A program made the position numbers and the translations under genes. Positions 8,801-9,222 of a stretch of DNA of 9,222 nt are shown here, one piece after another (positions within the stretch are counted from its first letter, which is position 1; the number at the start of each line of letters is the position of its first letter). The notes under the pieces were generated by a model that saw nothing but the letters and a program-made list of their open reading frames with translations, searched no databases and had not been told where the DNA came from. The stretch is from an uncultured Clostridia bacterium (GTDB lineage Bacteria > Bacillota > Clostridia > Peptostreptococcales > Anaerovoracaceae): the NCBI GenBank assembly GCA_946541285.1, contig CAMNJG010000046.1, positions 1-9,222 on the forward strand, written 5' to 3'.

Positions 8801-8884
8801 AAAAAATCCGCCGGGCATATGCCTGCCGATCTCTTCTACAACCGGAATGGTCTGCTCATTCAGTTGAAAATGTTTCCCAAACAT
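5882..8884 (-). CDS. Cytoplasmic multi-PAS hybrid sensor histidine kinase with C-terminal receiver
   Basis: A 1000-residue protein without membrane helices or signal peptide. Four PAS-like sensing regions are visible. The first (about 20-135) is a classical PAS/PAC (FRGMLHPDD; RKDGAVRWVDDYG; SDITEKRE), the second (145-275) is weaker, the third is at about 312-435, and the fourth (475-600) is divergent. A charged helical stretch at 430-475 is probably coiled coil. The kinase core has the phospho-acceptor H633 (SHEIRTPMN), N-box N747/N751, G1 DTGIG (784-788), F-box IFEPF (797-801) and G2 GSTGLG (813-818), so it should be active. The receiver (about 875-1000) has E882/D883, acceptor D929, T961 and K983. 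No HPt domain follows, so onward transfer needs another protein; the receiver of the last operon gene is a candidate for direct phosphorylation (inference). The frame opens at 8926, but GGAGG eight bases before the ATG at 8882-8884 decides the start. First gene of the operon; ligands unknown. Confidence 0.95.
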   Translation of the reverse strand: MFGKHFQLNEQTIPVVEEIGRHMPGGFFIYQADQPEKLLYANRAVIDIFGCEDLEDFKRLTGYTFRGMLHPDDYPTVSASVQKQIAINKENLDYVEYRIIRKDGAVRWVDDYGHYTETEAYGGIYYVFLSDITEKREQMESDLAVRQAVIEALSESYHTVWLINDVETETFSLYRGDTAGETTHAAPIKDALCRMKYSMAKEYYIKTTVAECDQERLQEILTLDSIVSRLRQKPQYTVNYLRKMEDGSEKYFRIEFAKVNMPGGKLGIVCGFKDVDEDVRQGQAVQKALREAKRAEEENRRLMEEVQSAAKLAELMASVSSLLTNMPAMSFSKDAKTGKYLACNQAFAEYAHRGNPEEVVGLTDYDIFDPETARHFVEDDQKALSMEEAYIFFEDVPDAGGAFRNLQTTKMKFTDTVGRLCLLGMCVDVSEMTRIKAAEAEARARQQEMEKQLALQEKLLEEERHRAEQDKLITALASDYRGVYYIELDSDEGVCYQVHSDLKDGFKVGQHFAFLEDITSYGRQYVTEEYKEEFLRFIRPESIREGLKTERVISFRYLVVRNGRESYEMIRFAGVRHPEDRDDAIVHAVSMCFSDVDAETRKNLDQTRALSEALNAAEQANRAKTSFLSSMSHEIRTPMNAIIGLDNIALNNPDLPEDTRGYLEKIGASAEHLLSIINDILDMSRIESGRLSLHSEEFSLTKALEQVNTMIAGQCRDKGLEYEFRILGQLDEYYIGDDMKLRQIMINILGNAVKFTPAGGKVTFIVEETARFEGKSTLSFTFTDTGIGMSREYLPKIFEPFSQEDSSSTSKYGSTGLGMSITRNLVELMNGYIEVESEKGKGSTFKVSVTLDESEQKEVQEECGAVTKEHAELKGRRILLAEDMPVNAEIMMMVLTMRGMEVEHAENGKIASEMFAAHEPGYYDAVLMDMRMPVMDGLETTRVIRSSEHKDAKEIPIIALTANAFDEDVQRSMQAGLNAHLSKPVEPETLFETLEKLIRA

Positions 8885-8892
8885 CTTAACTT

Positions 8893-8897
8893 CCTCC
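8893..8897 (-). promoter_or_regulatory. Ribosome binding site that fixes the hybrid kinase start
   Basis: GGAGG on the minus strand lies eight bases before the ATG at 8882-8884. The in-frame ATG fourteen codons further upstream (8924-8926) has no comparable site before it. Confidence 0.85.
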
Positions 8898-8955
8898 ACG
8901 TTCTGTTCAAATCGCGTCAACCACACTGTTTTTCTGTCTAATCTCTGTTTATTTC

Positions 8956-8984
8956 ATTATAAATGGATTTTCGTGTTCCTTCAA
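8956..8984 (-). promoter_or_regulatory. Sigma-A-type promoter of the c-di-GMP operon
   Basis: On the minus strand, TTGAAG (8979-8984) and a perfect TATAAT (8956-8961) are separated by 17 bases. Transcription would start near 8949, giving a leader of about 65 bases before the kinase start. The two downstream genes have short spacers and no obvious promoters, so all three are probably transcribed from here. I see no riboswitch fold in the leader. Confidence 0.75.
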
Positions 8985-9013
8985 TTCAAAATGGTGAGGA
9001 GCAACGCAGGACT

Positions 9014-9168
9014 CCATTCCAGATTACAATTCAGTGGCCGGCCAGAATCATATGAGAAAATGCTGCTTATAACAGTATCACAGTTTTGGGGGTAAACTGG
9101 CCGATCGGTGAACAGTAACCATTCCAGCCACTATTCCTGTTTCAGTGGCAGATCGCCAAACAGTAACC
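9014..9168. repeat. Cluster of diverged short direct repeats upstream of the operon promoter
   Basis: Positions 9094-9120 and 9142-9168 align without gaps at 20 of 27 bases, both ending in AACAGTAACC, at a 48-base offset. A second motif pair, CCATTCCAG, occurs at 9014-9022 and 9119-9127, each followed 10-14 bases later by TTCAGTGGC. The region encodes no protein I can support. It could be the decayed end of a mobile element, a family of dispersed intergenic repeats, or binding sites for a regulator of the promoter downstream. The repetition is directly visible; its nature is not. Confidence 0.55.
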
Positions 9169-9187
9169 TCTGACGGTTTCTGTACAG

Positions 9188-9215
9188 AAAAAGCCCCGCC
9201 ATACAGGCGGAGCTT
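9188..9215 (-). terminator. Intrinsic terminator of a gene outside the window
   Basis: On the minus strand a 10-base-pair G-C-rich stem (9206-9215 with 9191-9200, one G-U pair) encloses a 5-base loop. The final stem Ts continue into three more, giving TTTTT. No T-run follows in the plus direction, so it serves a minus-strand gene lying beyond position 9222. It insulates the kinase operon from that gene and supports the separate promoter at 8956-8984. Confidence 0.85.
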
Positions 9216-9222
9216 GGTAAAA

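Noticed and set aside
8885..8949. Possible c-di-GMP riboswitch in the operon leader
   Set aside because: The leader is only about 65 bases. I see none of the conserved GEMM-type elements and no expression-platform hairpin.
1..9222. CRISPR array, tRNA, rRNA or intact insertion sequence
   Set aside because: There is no regularly spaced repeat series, no cloverleaf or rRNA-like stretch, and no transposase or integrase frame. The repeats at 9014-9168 are too few and too diverged for CRISPR.

Overview
The window looks like chromosomal DNA of a Gram-positive, Clostridia-type anaerobe, most likely a Lachnospiraceae member. The reasons are the strong GGAGG-type ribosome binding sites, a consensus sigma-A promoter, a long PAS-rich hybrid kinase of the style common in that family, and an ECF sigma factor translationally coupled to a single-pass membrane partner. 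This taxonomic call is inference. Every gene I can support is on the minus strand, so transcription runs from high to low coordinates.

Layout in transcription order. At 9188-9215 an intrinsic terminator closes a gene lying outside the window. Positions 9014-9168 hold a cluster of diverged short repeats without a gene. A sigma-A-like promoter (8956-8984) then drives a predicted three-gene operon. Gene 1 is a soluble PAS-rich hybrid histidine kinase with a C-terminal receiver (5882-8884). Gene 2 is an APC-superfamily permease fused through two extra membrane helices to an intact GGDEF domain (3582-5795). Gene 3 is a receiver-GGDEF-EAL-GGDEF protein with an intact EAL site and two degenerate GGDEF sites (1301-3526). 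After a 269-base gap with palindromes and a weak hairpin come an ECF sigma factor (501-1031) and, overlapping it by ATGA, a membrane protein cut by the window edge (1-504), probably its anti-sigma factor or sensor.

How the genes may work together (inference): the operon carries one predicted diguanylate cyclase coupled to a transporter-like membrane sensor and one predicted c-di-GMP phosphodiesterase with a phosphorylatable receiver. It also carries a kinase that could phosphorylate that receiver. This makes a compact circuit in which a small molecule, possibly an amino acid or amine seen by the permease module, raises c-di-GMP while kinase signalling tunes its breakdown. The tail GGDEF of the phosphodiesterase keeps a textbook RxxD product-binding site beside a dead active site, so it may sense c-di-GMP. 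The permease-GGDEF fusion is the most unusual element. The sigma/anti-sigma pair looks like a separate unit.

Two coding starts were moved inward from the longest open frame because an ideal ribosome binding site sits directly before an internal ATG. The sigma factor start was moved on family alignment alone.
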